Positions 47,434 to 54,894 of a DNA stretch of 64,000 bases are shown one piece after another. The notes under the pieces were generated by a model that was not told the origin of the DNA, made no database searches, and saw nothing but the letters and a program-made list of their open reading frames with translations. The position numbers and the translations under genes were made by a program. Positions within the stretch are counted from its first letter, which is position 1, and each line of letters begins with the position of its first letter. Origin of the DNA: an uncultured Paenibacillaceae bacterium (GTDB taxonomy: Bacteria > Bacillota > Bacilli > Aneurinibacillales > Aneurinibacillaceae); assembly GCA_946478845.1 (NCBI GenBank), contig CAMLDI010000001.1, positions 62,001 through 126,000 of the forward strand, written 5' to 3'.

Positions 47434-48428
47434 TGAGCCCCTTGCTCTCTAAAAAGTCACTGGTAGTTTTTGCAGTTTATCTCCTATTGGCTGGACTGTT
47501 CCCCTTTTTCGGAAGTGATTACTTTCTATCAGTAGGAATCATTATGGGGTTGCATGCTATTGTAACCATCGGGTTAAGCCTTGTCATGGGATATGCAGGA
47601 CAAATTTCATTAGGACAAGCTGCATTCTGGGGGATTGGAGCTTATGCAACAGGGATCTTAACAACCAAATTAGAGATATCACCCTGGCTTGCCTTACTGG
47701 CTGCAGCACTTATACCTGCCATTGCTGCTTTTTTAATGGCAAGAGCGATTGCAGGCCTGCAAGGATACTATCTGGCCATGGCTACATTAGCTATGGGTTT
47801 CATTGTGCAAATTATTTTTGGAGAATGGGAACCGGTAACTGGCGGTATGGGAGGATTAGTTGGAATCCCAGCACTTCCCCTCTTTGATAACCTGGGCATT
47901 GATTTCTACTATTTAGTTTGGGGAATGGTAACCCTGGTTCTCCTATTTTCACTGGGGATTATTCATTCTCGTATCGGCAGAGCATTTCGTGCCATTCATA
48001 AAAGTGAAATCGCTGCCACGTCCATTGGGATTAATGTGGCTAACTACAAACTCCTTGCATTTGTATTAAGTGGTTTATTCGCAGGAATCTCAGGTGGGCT
48101 TTATGCCAGTTATATGGGGATTATCGATCCACAACCCTTTGGTCTCCAAGAATCTATTAAATTTCTTACCATGGTGGTTGTAGGTGGAACAGCCAGTGTA
48201 TGGGGAGCGTTGCTAGGAACCATTCTCATTGATTCCATAGGCGAGGTTCTGCTCATCTTAAGCGAGCATTTTCCAATGTTAAAAGGGGATATAGATACCA
48301 TTGTTTACGGTGCCATTCTAGTTCTATGCATTATTTTCATGCCTGAAGGCCTGGTTCCTAGATTGCAAAAAATATGGGCAAAAAGACAAGAACAACCATT
48401 ACCTGCTGAAAGGAAGTTGGGAGCCTAA
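47433..48428 (+). CDS. livM: LivM-type ABC transporter permease
   Basis: Second permease of a branched-chain-amino-acid-type ABC importer. About nine membrane segments; the family signature GYAGQISLGQAAFWGIGAYATG is at about residues 50-71, and the EAA-like loop RAIHKSEIAATSIGINVANYKL at about residues 187-208 contacts the ATPases (each split here for length). 331 aa, ends in a charged tail. Starts on the livH stop and its own stop overlaps livG. In catabolic clusters this importer class often takes up aromatic acids; that is the inferred cargo here. Confidence 0.93.
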   Translation: MSPLLSKKSLVVFAVYLLLAGLFPFFGSDYFLSVGIIMGLHAIVTIGLSLVMGYAGQISLGQAAFWGIGAYATGILTTKLEISPWLALLAAALIPAIAAFLMARAIAGLQGYYLAMATLAMGFIVQIIFGEWEPVTGGMGGLVGIPALPLFDNLGIDFYYLVWGMVTLVLLFSLGIIHSRIGRAFRAIHKSEIAATSIGINVANYKLLAFVLSGLFAGISGGLYASYMGIIDPQPFGLQESIKFLTMVVVGGTASVWGALLGTILIDSIGEVLLILSEHFPMLKGDIDTIVYGAILVLCIIFMPEGLVPRLQKIWAKRQEQPLPAERKLGA

Positions 48429-49198
48429 TGAGATTAGTCGAAGTTCAAGAATTATCCCGTTCTTTTGGCGGTGTCCAGGCAGTAAAAGATGTTTCTTTTC
48501 ACGTAAATGAAGGGGAAATTGTCGCTTTAATCGGCCCTAATGGAGCAGGTAAAAGTACAGTATTAAATATGGTATCAGGTGTCATCCCGCCATCCAGTGG
48601 GGAAATCGCCTATCGTGGCCAATTTCTGAAAAAAGTGGCAGGGTATCGTTATGCAGGTCTGGGCATTACCCGTACCTTTCAAAATTTACAAACCTTTGAT
48701 GATATGACCGTATTGGAAAATGTAATGACAGGGTTGCATAGCCGCACGAAATCAGGGGTGTTTTCCTGTGGGCTTAAATTACTCGGTGCCCGAAAAGAAG
48801 AAGAAGAAATGAAAAAGCAAGCAATGGAATGGCTGGAGGTAGTTGGAATTGGCCATCTTGCTTTACTGAAAGCTGAAAGGCTTTCTTATGGCCAATTACG
48901 ATTAATGGAAATTGCGAGAGCTATGTGTTCCGGTCCTGGTTTTCTTCTATTAGATGAACCGGCGGCAGGTCTAAACCATACTGAAACAGCACTGATGACA
49001 AACACCTTCCGTAAGTTTAAGGAAATGGGTACTTCTCTCCTATTAGTTGAACATGACATGGATATGATTATGGATTTAGCTGATCGAATCATTGTGTTGG
49101 ATCAGGGGGCGAAAATTGCAGAAGGAACCCCACAGGAAATTCAGGAAGATGCCAGGGTGATTGCAGCATACTTAGGACAAGAAGAAGATTCAGCATAA
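48428..49198 (+). CDS. livG: LivG-type ABC transporter ATP-binding protein
   Basis: One of two ATPases of the importer. Walker A IGPNGAGKST (about residue 37), RTFQNLQTFDDMTVLENV (Q-loop, about residue 85), signature LSYGQLRLMEIARAM (about residue 155), Walker B FLLLDEPAAGLN and switch His in LVEHDMDM. The extended 256-aa length and DEPAAGLN motif are LivG hallmarks. Overlaps the livM stop by 1 bp. Confidence 0.94.
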   Translation: MRLVEVQELSRSFGGVQAVKDVSFHVNEGEIVALIGPNGAGKSTVLNMVSGVIPPSSGEIAYRGQFLKKVAGYRYAGLGITRTFQNLQTFDDMTVLENVMTGLHSRTKSGVFSCGLKLLGARKEEEEMKKQAMEWLEVVGIGHLALLKAERLSYGQLRLMEIARAMCSGPGFLLLDEPAAGLNHTETALMTNTFRKFKEMGTSLLLVEHDMDMIMDLADRIIVLDQGAKIAEGTPQEIQEDARVIAAYLGQEEDSA

Positions 49199-49213
49199 AG
49201 GGGGAAGGATGCA

Positions 49214-49960
49214 TTGGGACAAGTTGTGGTTTTACATGTGGATCATTTACAAGCTAATTATGGTCCTGTAGAGGTTTTGCATGGAGTAAACCTGCATGTG
49301 AATAAAGGGGAAATTGTTTCTTTACTAGGAGCAAATGGAGCGGGAAAAACCACTCTCTTGCATTGTATTTCTGGTCTTCATGATGGAAAGCAAGGAAGCA
49401 TTTATTTTAACGGGGTAAATCTAGTGCGGGTTCCTGCAGAAAAAATGGTAGGAATGGGGATGGCCCATGTTCCTGAACGCAGACAAGTTTTTTCTACCTT
49501 ATCTGTTGAAGATAATTTATGGCTAGGTGCCTCTAATCGTTTACCCAAAACGGGAAAGAAAAAAATCAGAGAAGAAATTGAGGAAATTTACCAACGTTTT
49601 CCCATTCTAAAAGAAAGATCTGACCAGTTAGGGGGAACCCTTTCCGGTGGACAACAGCAAATGCTGGCGATAGCCAGGGCATTGTTAGCAAAACCACAAT
49701 TATTGTTGTTAGATGAACCTTCTCTTGGACTGGCTCCTTTGATTGTCCGGGAAATTCTAAATATGGTGCAAGAAATCCGTAATCAATGGGGGACAAGTAT
49801 TCTCCTTGTAGAACAAAATGCCCATTCTGCTTTGAAAATTTCTGATCGGGCTTATGTGTTGCACAATGGAGAAATACAAATGCATGGATTAGCAGAAGAC
49901 CTGGCTAGAGATGCACGTATTCAATCGGCTTATTTAGGAAGGGCTGTTTCACATGGTTAA
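49214..49960 (+). CDS. livF: LivF-type ABC transporter ATP-binding protein
   Basis: The second ATPase. Walker A LGANGAGKTT (about residue 40), PERRQVFSTLSVEDNLWLGA (about residue 87, typical of LivF), signature LSGGQQQMLAIARAL (about residue 140), Walker B LLLDEPSLGLAP and LVEQNAHSAL. TTG 49214 after GGGGGAAGGATG. 248 aa, 15 bp after livG. Confidence 0.94.
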   Translation: MGQVVVLHVDHLQANYGPVEVLHGVNLHVNKGEIVSLLGANGAGKTTLLHCISGLHDGKQGSIYFNGVNLVRVPAEKMVGMGMAHVPERRQVFSTLSVEDNLWLGASNRLPKTGKKKIREEIEEIYQRFPILKERSDQLGGTLSGGQQQMLAIARALLAKPQLLLLDEPSLGLAPLIVREILNMVQEIRNQWGTSILLVEQNAHSALKISDRAYVLHNGEIQMHGLAEDLARDARIQSAYLGRAVSHG

Positions 49961-50014
49961 TTGTAGAAAATAGCTAGTATCTTGCAATAAATAGCTTAAG
50001 GGGGAGTTCTTAGG

Positions 50015-51181
50015 ATGAAAAAAGGGTTGAAGTTTGGGGTATTGTCTGTGCTTCTTATGGTTGTATTGATTCTTAGTGCATGTACAGGCAGTAAAGAAGC
50101 GAGTACTGGGACCGATGGCGGGATAAAAATAGGAGCAGTGTTCTCGTTAACTGGACCGAATAGTCCATTAGGTGTGCCAGAAAAGCAGGCTGTAGAGATG
50201 CAGGTGAAAAAGTTAAACCAGGCTGGGGGAATCAACGGGAAACCTATTGAATTAATTATTGAGGATGACAAATCTGACAATACGGAAGCGGTTAAAGCCA
50301 TTCGTAAATTGCATAAAACAGACGGTGTTGTTGCAGTGTTAGGATCTTCAGGAAGCGGTCCGTCTTTAGGTATGGTTGAATATGCTTCAAAAGAGAAATT
50401 GCCCATGATTTCAATGGCTGCTGCTGACCAAATTACCAATCCAGTTCATGCTGGCATTTATAAAACGCCCCATACAGATATTCATGGGACAAAACGAATT
50501 TATCAATTTTTAAAAGAAAAAGGGTGGACCAACGTTGGAATCCTTTATGATAGCAATACTTATGGCAGTGGTTGGGGCAAACAATTAAAGAAATATGCGG
50601 CTGATTACGGTTTAACCCTGGTCGCTGAAGAAAAGTACGGCACAAAAGATTCTTCCATGAGCACCCAGTTAACAAAAATTAAAAGCAGCGGGGCTACGGT
50701 TTTAATTATTGCTGGGACAAATCCGGCTCCTTCTACCATTGTTAAAGAGGTGAAGCAGTTAGGGTTAACCATCCCTATCGTGAGCAGCCACGGAAGTGCG
50801 AATGAAAAGTTTCTGGAGCTGGCTGGCGAGTCTGCGGAAGGCATCTATATGGTCGCTGGCAAATTGTTAATCCCTGATCAATTAAAGGCGGATGACATGC
50901 AAACAACTGTAATTAAGGAATTTGTCTCCAATTATCAGGATTCCTATCATGTATTGCCTGACGGATTTGCTGGTTATAGCTATGATGGTTTAAATATGAT
51001 TGTTGAAGCGTTAAAAAGTGTAAATGGAGATACATCTAAACTGGGTGAAGCTATTGAAAAAGTAAATTATACAGGGGTTACCGGTCAATTCCGTTTTAGT
51101 AAAAATGACCATAACGGATTGAAAGAGGATAGTATGGTCATCTTGCAAGTAAAAGGTGGAAAATATCAATTGGTGAATTAA
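50015..51181 (+). CDS. livK: LivK-type substrate-binding lipoprotein
   Basis: Extracellular ligand-binding protein of the importer. Lipobox ILSACTGS (lipidated Cys about residue 23). A Peripla_BP_6 fold follows with KIGAVFSLTGPNSPLG, LNQAGGINGKPIELIIEDDKSD (split) and AVLGSSGSGPSLGM. AGGGGGAG precedes ATG 50015. 388 aa. The ligand is not deducible; an aromatic acid is inferred from the neighbouring paa genes, a branched-chain amino acid is the default alternative. Confidence 0.92.
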   Translation: MKKGLKFGVLSVLLMVVLILSACTGSKEASTGTDGGIKIGAVFSLTGPNSPLGVPEKQAVEMQVKKLNQAGGINGKPIELIIEDDKSDNTEAVKAIRKLHKTDGVVAVLGSSGSGPSLGMVEYASKEKLPMISMAAADQITNPVHAGIYKTPHTDIHGTKRIYQFLKEKGWTNVGILYDSNTYGSGWGKQLKKYAADYGLTLVAEEKYGTKDSSMSTQLTKIKSSGATVLIIAGTNPAPSTIVKEVKQLGLTIPIVSSHGSANEKFLELAGESAEGIYMVAGKLLIPDQLKADDMQTTVIKEFVSNYQDSYHVLPDGFAGYSYDGLNMIVEALKSVNGDTSKLGEAIEKVNYTGVTGQFRFSKNDHNGLKEDSMVILQVKGGKYQLVN

Positions 51182-51185
51182 TGTA

Positions 51186-51240
51186 ATAAAGAAAACTTAG
51201 GCTAGCTCCGCCTTTATGGGGAAGGCGCTAGCCTAAGTTT
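51186..51240. repeat. Long hairpin related to the 97-bp repeat (copy B, partial)
   Basis: AAACTTAGGCTAGC (51193-51206) pairs with GCTAGCCTAAGTTT (51227-51240), with further pairing inside. The left part, TAAAGAAAACTTAGGCTAGC, matches the start of copy A at 45514. It lies between convergent livK and the membrane-protein gene, contains the latter's stop codon, and probably ends transcription of one or both. Confidence 0.75.
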
Positions 51241-52018
51241 GTTCTCTATTAGAAACCACCATGCCGTAAATTGAAAGGATCATTAACGGTAAATGCAGTA
51301 CACCCATCCACCAATTTTCTATTTGTAAGCCAAACCAAGTCATCATATTAAGAAGACCAAAGATAAAACCAACATAAGAAATGACTGACAAAGTTGATTT
51401 ATTTACTCCTTTAGAAAAAAGCAAAAGATTTCCTATGACAACAGGAGTTATCATACAATATGTTACGCCAGCTTCATTGATAAGAACATTTGAATTAAAA
51501 GCGGGAAATACATAGTTTTCACTATTTATAGAATAAGGCATTAAAAAAGCCAAAAGCATTGGTACAACAATCCATAATCGCCGTTTGTTTAAGTTTTCCT
51601 TTTTAATTTCAGTTTTGGATTTTATCACATCAAAAAGACAGTACCCTAAGACCGCAAATTGTATAAGGGTATTTCCAATCAACCAAACGAAACCATAATC
51701 ATGTGTATATGCCATGTTTTGGAAAATTCCAACGATAAGCAATATAAAAGTATAATACCCTAGTAACAATCTTTTTGAGATTTGAGCAAAGATAAACGAA
51801 GATATAATAACAGCTAACAGCAACAATTTTGCAATCGGCAAAAACCATTCCGTTGAAATAATCAATGGATGTTTCATCACTGATGCAATTACATCTGTGG
51901 TATTAGCAGGGTCAAAGCCAACTTCAGTATAGGATGGAAGAAAGATTAAAACTGTAAGAAAGACCTTGAACCATATCTTATTCCCCAGCGGCTTTTTTTT
52001 CACCATACCTATTACCAT
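51233..52018 (-). CDS. Polytopic membrane protein of unknown function
   Basis: I do not recognise this 261-aa protein. It has about eight hydrophobic segments (for example WFKVFLTVLIFLPSY, LLLLAVIISSFIFAQ, LLLGYYTFILLIVGIF, LMILSIYGMVVS) and a basic loop KSKTEIKKENLNKRR in the middle. ATG 52018 follows AAAGGGGA; an upstream in-frame ATG (52066) has no ribosome binding site. It is the only large minus-strand gene of the island besides the flavodoxin, is more AT-rich than its neighbours by eye, and has no obvious link to aromatic catabolism. It may be a later insertion between livK and the Mrr-like gene. Confidence 0.75.
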   Translation of the reverse strand: MVIGMVKKKPLGNKIWFKVFLTVLIFLPSYTEVGFDPANTTDVIASVMKHPLIISTEWFLPIAKLLLLAVIISSFIFAQISKRLLLGYYTFILLIVGIFQNMAYTHDYGFVWLIGNTLIQFAVLGYCLFDVIKSKTEIKKENLNKRRLWIVVPMLLAFLMPYSINSENYVFPAFNSNVLINEAGVTYCMITPVVIGNLLLFSKGVNKSTLSVISYVGFIFGLLNMMTWFGLQIENWWMGVLHLPLMILSIYGMVVSNREQT

Positions 52019-52133
52019 AATTATTCCCCTTTCAAAAAAAGTATAGTTCTTGTACTTAGCAATCATTCATTCCAAGCATATCAAATTTTAACACATAAAC
52101 TTCTCATAACTTGAAATGATCTATGAATTCTTA

Positions 52134-52200
52134 TTGACAGCAGATTCGCAAAGGTATTATATTAAAAATATAAACAACGTAATAAATACGTCATACGAAT
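52134..52200 (+). promoter_or_regulatory. Promoter with ACGT-type operator (site S2)
   Basis: TTGACA at 52134, 17 bp, TTATAT at 52157. The palindromic site ACGTAATAAATACGT is at 52177-52191, followed by CATACGAATT. The 40-bp context AAAAATATAAACAACGTAAT... is nearly identical to site S3 at 53975. Confidence 0.8.
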
Positions 52201-52231
52201 TAAACATTATATAAATTAAGGAGGTGAATTT

Positions 52232-52741
52232 ATGACCGTTAATTTTAATAAGAAGCAAGAACAATGGCTATATAACCACAAGGTTAAAGAGAAACAGAAA
52301 CTCATGGATCAATTGCATAATCAAGTGAAAGATATGCCTTTTGTCGCCTTTTTAGAGTTAACAAAAAGTCTCCTTGATAAAATAGGAATTCATCCTGTTC
52401 AGTATAACCGGGCAGATCCAATTGGAACTGTGGATATTCGTGGAGAATTGCATCTTCATGGCCTCATAAAAGAAGAACTATATATATCTCTCTTTCATGA
52501 ACCAATTAATGAAAGAGAAACCATGGAGGACATTCTTTTTTTAGTGGAAGAGGAAAAGAGAAAAGGAATTGTAATTACAACTCAAATTTTTTCAGAGCAG
52601 GTCAGGTCTTTAGCAAACTTAGCAAATGGACAGGTGCAATTAGTTGATGGAATACATTTTGTTGATTTGTTAATCCGATATGGAATTGGTTTTGCAGAAA
52701 AGCAAACCACGGTCTATGTTTTGGATGAAATGGAATTATAA
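52232..52741 (+). CDS. Mrr/PD-(D/E)XK-fold protein lacking the nuclease motif
   Basis: A 169-aa protein. From about residue 35 it follows the Mrr_cat pattern: FVAFLELTKSLLDKIGI (helix), then TVDIRGELHL where Mrr has GxDG(I/V), a strand ELYISLFHEP where Mrr has the catalytic (V)QxKR, then RKGIVITTQIFSEQVRSLAN and VQLVDGIHFVDLLIRYGIGF, close to the Mrr GIFITTSxFS and LIDGxxLAxLMIxY segments. The QxK is gone, so cleavage is unlikely. AAGGAGGTGA precedes ATG 52232. Controlled by site S2, which links it to the catabolic genes. Function unknown; a DNA- or ligand-binding accessory role is a guess. Confidence 0.7.
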   Translation: MTVNFNKKQEQWLYNHKVKEKQKLMDQLHNQVKDMPFVAFLELTKSLLDKIGIHPVQYNRADPIGTVDIRGELHLHGLIKEELYISLFHEPINERETMEDILFLVEEEKRKGIVITTQIFSEQVRSLANLANGQVQLVDGIHFVDLLIRYGIGFAEKQTTVYVLDEMEL

Positions 52742-52787
52742 ATTTTAAGTAATCCTAAAAAACTAGCAAAAATATTTATTTAAAATT

Positions 52788-52841
52788 TCAGAAAATTCAA
52801 TCAAATATATTGAATTTAATAATATCATATGTTACTATACT
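52788..52841 (+). promoter_or_regulatory. Orphan promoter resembling the aldehyde dehydrogenase promoter
   Basis: TCAGAAAATT at 52788, TTGAAT at 52810, then TACTAT at 52833 (17 bp) or TATACT at 52836. The TCAGAAAAT-to-TTGAAT spacing equals that at 54895-54922. No ACGT-type operator and no gene follow before the terminator at 52940. Confidence 0.5.
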
Positions 52842-52844
52842 TTT

Positions 52845-52940
52845 AAGGAAAGCAGCGAGTAAAGCTCTTATGTTGCTAACCAATCCCTTTCTATATATTT
52901 TTTTATCCCGGCAAATTGTTTTTGCCGGGATCTTTTTTTT
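52845..52940 (+). ncRNA. Candidate small RNA of about 95 nt
   Basis: Sequence between the orphan promoter (52810-52841) and a strong terminator (ATCCCGGCAAA / TTTGCCGGGAT, 52905-52940, with T-run on the plus strand). The stretch holds no credible gene. Alternatively it is only the downstream end of the Mrr-like transcript, or the remains of a deleted gene whose promoter and terminator survive. Confidence 0.3.
52875..52940 (+). repeat. Duplicated terminator block, copy 1
   Basis: GCTAACCAATCCC...CTATATATTTTT followed by the CCCGGCAAA/TTTGCCGGG hairpin and T-run. Nearly identical to 56492-56555 after the aldehyde dehydrogenase gene. The two copies are direct repeats 3.6 kb apart. Confidence 0.9.
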
Positions 52941-52944
52941 AATT

Positions 52945-53220
52945 TTATAATTCTTTGATTCTTGTTAAAAATAGCAAGATTTCCCGAGAAGTATAAAAAT
53001 GGCCATCGATCCCCTCTTCAGGAAGGATGATTTCTGGGGACATGTATTTCAATACAGCTTCATCCATGGTTTTAAAAACCAATTCCACTTTATGGCCATT
53101 AGGAAAAGACCATTTTACCTGAGTCCCACCTGTTTTCTTATCCAAAAGAATCTCATCAACAAACGCTAAAAAATGATAGAAAGTACCATTATGACGTTCG
53201 TGCAATACCATTGTAGTCAA
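52945..53220 (-). CDS. 91-aa orphan protein, unknown function
   Basis: I do not recognise this gene. TTG 53220 lies 7 bp after a perfect AGGAGGTG, giving MTTMVLHERHNGTFYHFLAF; the GTG at 53229 lies within that site. The product is soluble and mixed alpha/beta, with GGTQVKWSFPNGHKVELVFK in the middle and a helical C-terminus (REILLFLTRIKEL). It has its own promoter region with a palindromic ACGT-type site and lies among genes sharing that site, so it is probably co-regulated with the aromatic catabolic genes. It could be a small accessory protein to the flavodoxin/diiron pair; there is no direct evidence. Confidence 0.75.
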   Translation of the reverse strand: MTTMVLHERHNGTFYHFLAFVDEILLDKKTGGTQVKWSFPNGHKVELVFKTMDEAVLKYMSPEIILPEEGIDGHFYTSREILLFLTRIKEL

Positions 53221-53257
53221 ATGAAACACCTCCTATAAAAAAGAATTGTTTTTCTTT

Positions 53258-53294
53258 AGTATAACACATATTTAATAAAACGTATTTAATACGT
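53258..53294 (-). promoter_or_regulatory. Promoter with ACGT-type palindrome (site S5)
   Basis: TATACT on the minus strand (53263-53258). The near-perfect palindrome ACGTATTTAATACGT at 53280-53294 here overlaps the -35 region rather than lying after the -10. It precedes the 91-aa gene. Confidence 0.65.
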
Positions 53295-53297
53295 CAT

Positions 53298-53338
53298 AAA
53301 AAAAAGCACTGGCCTTTTTAGGAACAGTGCTTTTTTTT
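53298..53338. terminator. Bidirectional-looking terminator after the flavodoxin gene
   Basis: AAAAAGCACTG / CAGTGCTTTTT with long A and T runs on either side. On the minus strand it follows the flavodoxin stop. Confidence 0.88.
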
Positions 53339-53343
53339 ATATT

Positions 53344-53811
53344 TCAGCTATATTGCCTGCTTTCTTGTTTCATCACTTGATTTGCAAGGGCCATTCCTAA
53401 TTCGAAACAATGTTTTTTTTCCAACTCCCCTGGAGTGCGAATAATTTTAATGGGTGATGAAATAACTTCTGCTCCTAGCTCTTTTAAACGTGTATCAATC
53501 ATATCTACAGCATTGCCAAAGCGTTCATATAAGGGGTCACAGGAGCCAAATGGAATGGCCTTTTTCCCCCGTAAATCCAACCCTTCCATCATCTCATGGA
53601 AGAAATCAAAATCTCTTTGAAATTTTCCGTCTCCCCAGGTAGAAGACCCAAGGGCCAGACCATCATATTTTAATAATTCTTCAGGAAAGGCTTTTGCAAC
53701 ATTCTTAATTTCTGCAGTTCCCCCGGCTGCAGTTACGCCACTGGCAATGGACTCCGCTACCTCTCGGGTATTCCCCGTATTACTTCCATAAAAGATTCCA
53801 ATACGGCACAT
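53344..53811 (-). CDS. Flavodoxin
   Basis: Small FMN electron carrier, 155 aa. The FMN phosphate loop is YGSNTGNTREVAESI (residues 8-22). The isoalloxazine loops are GSSTWGDGKFQRDF (about residue 56) and FGSCDPLYERFGNAVD (about residue 92). ATG 53811 follows GGAGGG. It is divergent from the PaaA-like gene, with back-to-back promoters only about 27 bp apart at their -35 boxes, and both carry the shared operator. This suggests it feeds electrons to the PaaA-like protein or replaces ferredoxin in the same condition. Confidence 0.94.
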   Translation of the reverse strand: MCRIGIFYGSNTGNTREVAESIASGVTAAGGTAEIKNVAKAFPEELLKYDGLALGSSTWGDGKFQRDFDFFHEMMEGLDLRGKKAIPFGSCDPLYERFGNAVDMIDTRLKELGAEVISSPIKIIRTPGELEKKHCFELGMALANQVMKQESRQYS

Positions 53812-53842
53812 TAAAAACCCTCCTATATACTAAAATTGTATA

Positions 53843-53905
53843 ACGTTTATTTAACGATAACTATTTTATATGTTATATAATAAGCGTTTATTCTTTAACG
53901 GTCAA
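53843..53905 (-). promoter_or_regulatory. Flavodoxin promoter with ACGT-type operator (site S6)
   Basis: On the minus strand: TTGACC (53905-53900), 17 bp, TATTAT (53882-53877). The operator TCGTTAAATAAACGT is at 53857-53843 with TATAC after it. Confidence 0.75.
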
Positions 53906-53911
53906 TAATTT

Positions 53912-53999
53912 TCAGAAAAATCAAAAATAATATTGACACATTAAGAAGTGAACGTTATACTAAAAATATGAACAACGTAATAAAAACGTCATACAAATT
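53912..53999 (+). promoter_or_regulatory. PaaA-like gene promoter with ACGT-type operator (site S3)
   Basis: TCAGAAAAA at 53912, TTGACA at 53933, exactly 17 bp, TATACT at 53956. The operator ACGTAATAAAAACGT is at 53975-53989, followed by CATACAAATT. Best promoter of the island. Confidence 0.85.
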
Positions 54000-54032
54000 T
54001 ATCATTATATAAAAGTATAGGAGGAAATGAAA

Positions 54033-54809
54033 ATGACGAAATGGAAAACTTATGAAGCAAATGATCAAATGCCAGAGGAGTACAGAAAGTATTTGTTGGA
54101 GTTAATGTTGTTCCAGGCAGATTCCGAATTTGCCGGAGCCCAGCGTGTAATGGAAAACATGAAGTATGCCCCTCGCGCTGAAGAAGCCCATATGCTTTCC
54201 CAGAAAGCATTTGAAGAGTTTGGCCATGGCAAGTACATTTGGGATCTCTGTGAAGAATTAGGGGTAGATACTAGCAAACGGGTACAGGCCCTTGTCACTA
54301 ATCCAGAAAATCCTCAGGGAGTAAAAGTGATTAACGGTTTCCGTATAGAAAATTGGAGCCAATTGTTTACCCAATGGTCTGATGTAGCCCTCTTTAGCGT
54401 AGTTGTAACGCCAGCAGCTGTAGCCTTTTTAGGACAATACAAAGATAGTTCTTATCTCCCCTGGGCAAGAACCAGTTACAAGATTTTTAAAGAAGAACAA
54501 GGACACCTTGGCTTTGGCATGTGGGCGGCAAAACGAGTGATTGAATTTGATGGAGAAAAAGGACGGCAAGATTTGCAAAATGCAGTGGAGAAATTTATGA
54601 CTGTAGGTCTAGGATTCTTTGGCCGTTCTGCGCAAGATAGCGAGCACTTTAACATTTATCATAAGCTTGGTTTGAAACCCCGTGATCCAGATGATCTCCG
54701 TGTAGAATACCTGGAACTTCTTGAATCCAAACTGACGGAATTAGGATTAGAACTGCCGAAAAACGTGGAACCGAACTTCGAAATGCAATTAGGGTACAGC
54801 AATATTTAA
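54033..54809 (+). CDS. Orphan PaaA-like ferritin-fold (diiron oxygenase-type) protein
   Basis: A 258-aa protein of the PaaA/PaaC family, the oxygenase subunits of phenylacetyl-CoA epoxidase. MPEEYRKYLLELMLFQADSEFAG (split across residues 9-31) matches the PaaA N-terminus. The iron-ligand motifs ExxH occur twice: FEEFGHGKYI (about residue 63) and FKEEQGHLGFG (about residue 155). By eye the third-helix acidic ligand of PaaA aligns with Thr in SVVVTPAAV, so metal occupancy is uncertain. It is shorter than PaaA (about 310 aa), and paaB, paaC, paaD and paaE are absent here. ATG 54033 is 7 bp after AGGAGGA. The flavodoxin gene is divergent, the aldehyde dehydrogenase downstream. Confidence 0.82.
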   Translation: MTKWKTYEANDQMPEEYRKYLLELMLFQADSEFAGAQRVMENMKYAPRAEEAHMLSQKAFEEFGHGKYIWDLCEELGVDTSKRVQALVTNPENPQGVKVINGFRIENWSQLFTQWSDVALFSVVVTPAAVAFLGQYKDSSYLPWARTSYKIFKEEQGHLGFGMWAAKRVIEFDGEKGRQDLQNAVEKFMTVGLGFFGRSAQDSEHFNIYHKLGLKPRDPDDLRVEYLELLESKLTELGLELPKNVEPNFEMQLGYSNI

Positions 54810-54819
54810 ATAATACATA

Positions 54820-54850
54820 AAGGAAGGAAACCATTTCCTTCCTTTATTCT
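54820..54850 (+). terminator. Terminator after the PaaA-like gene
   Basis: AAAGGAAGGAAA / TTTCCTTCCTTT stem with a three-base loop, then a T-rich tail. Confidence 0.85.
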
Positions 54851-54894
54851 TTTCTGCCTGGACGAAGGTACATTTTGAGTTAAAGCTGTTATTT

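Noticed and set aside
49996..50439. 147-codon minus-strand frame opposite livK
   Set aside because: Shadow of the lipoprotein gene; no start signal and no recognisable motif.
52232..52741. Mrr-like gene considered as an active restriction enzyme or defence system
   Set aside because: The QxK catalytic motif is absent, there is no methylase or other defence gene nearby, and the promoter matches the catabolic genes.
52870..52950. 26-codon frame starting at ATG 52870 running through the terminator
   Set aside because: It reads through the terminator hairpin and its T-run, which accounts for its hydrophobic residues; no ribosome binding site.
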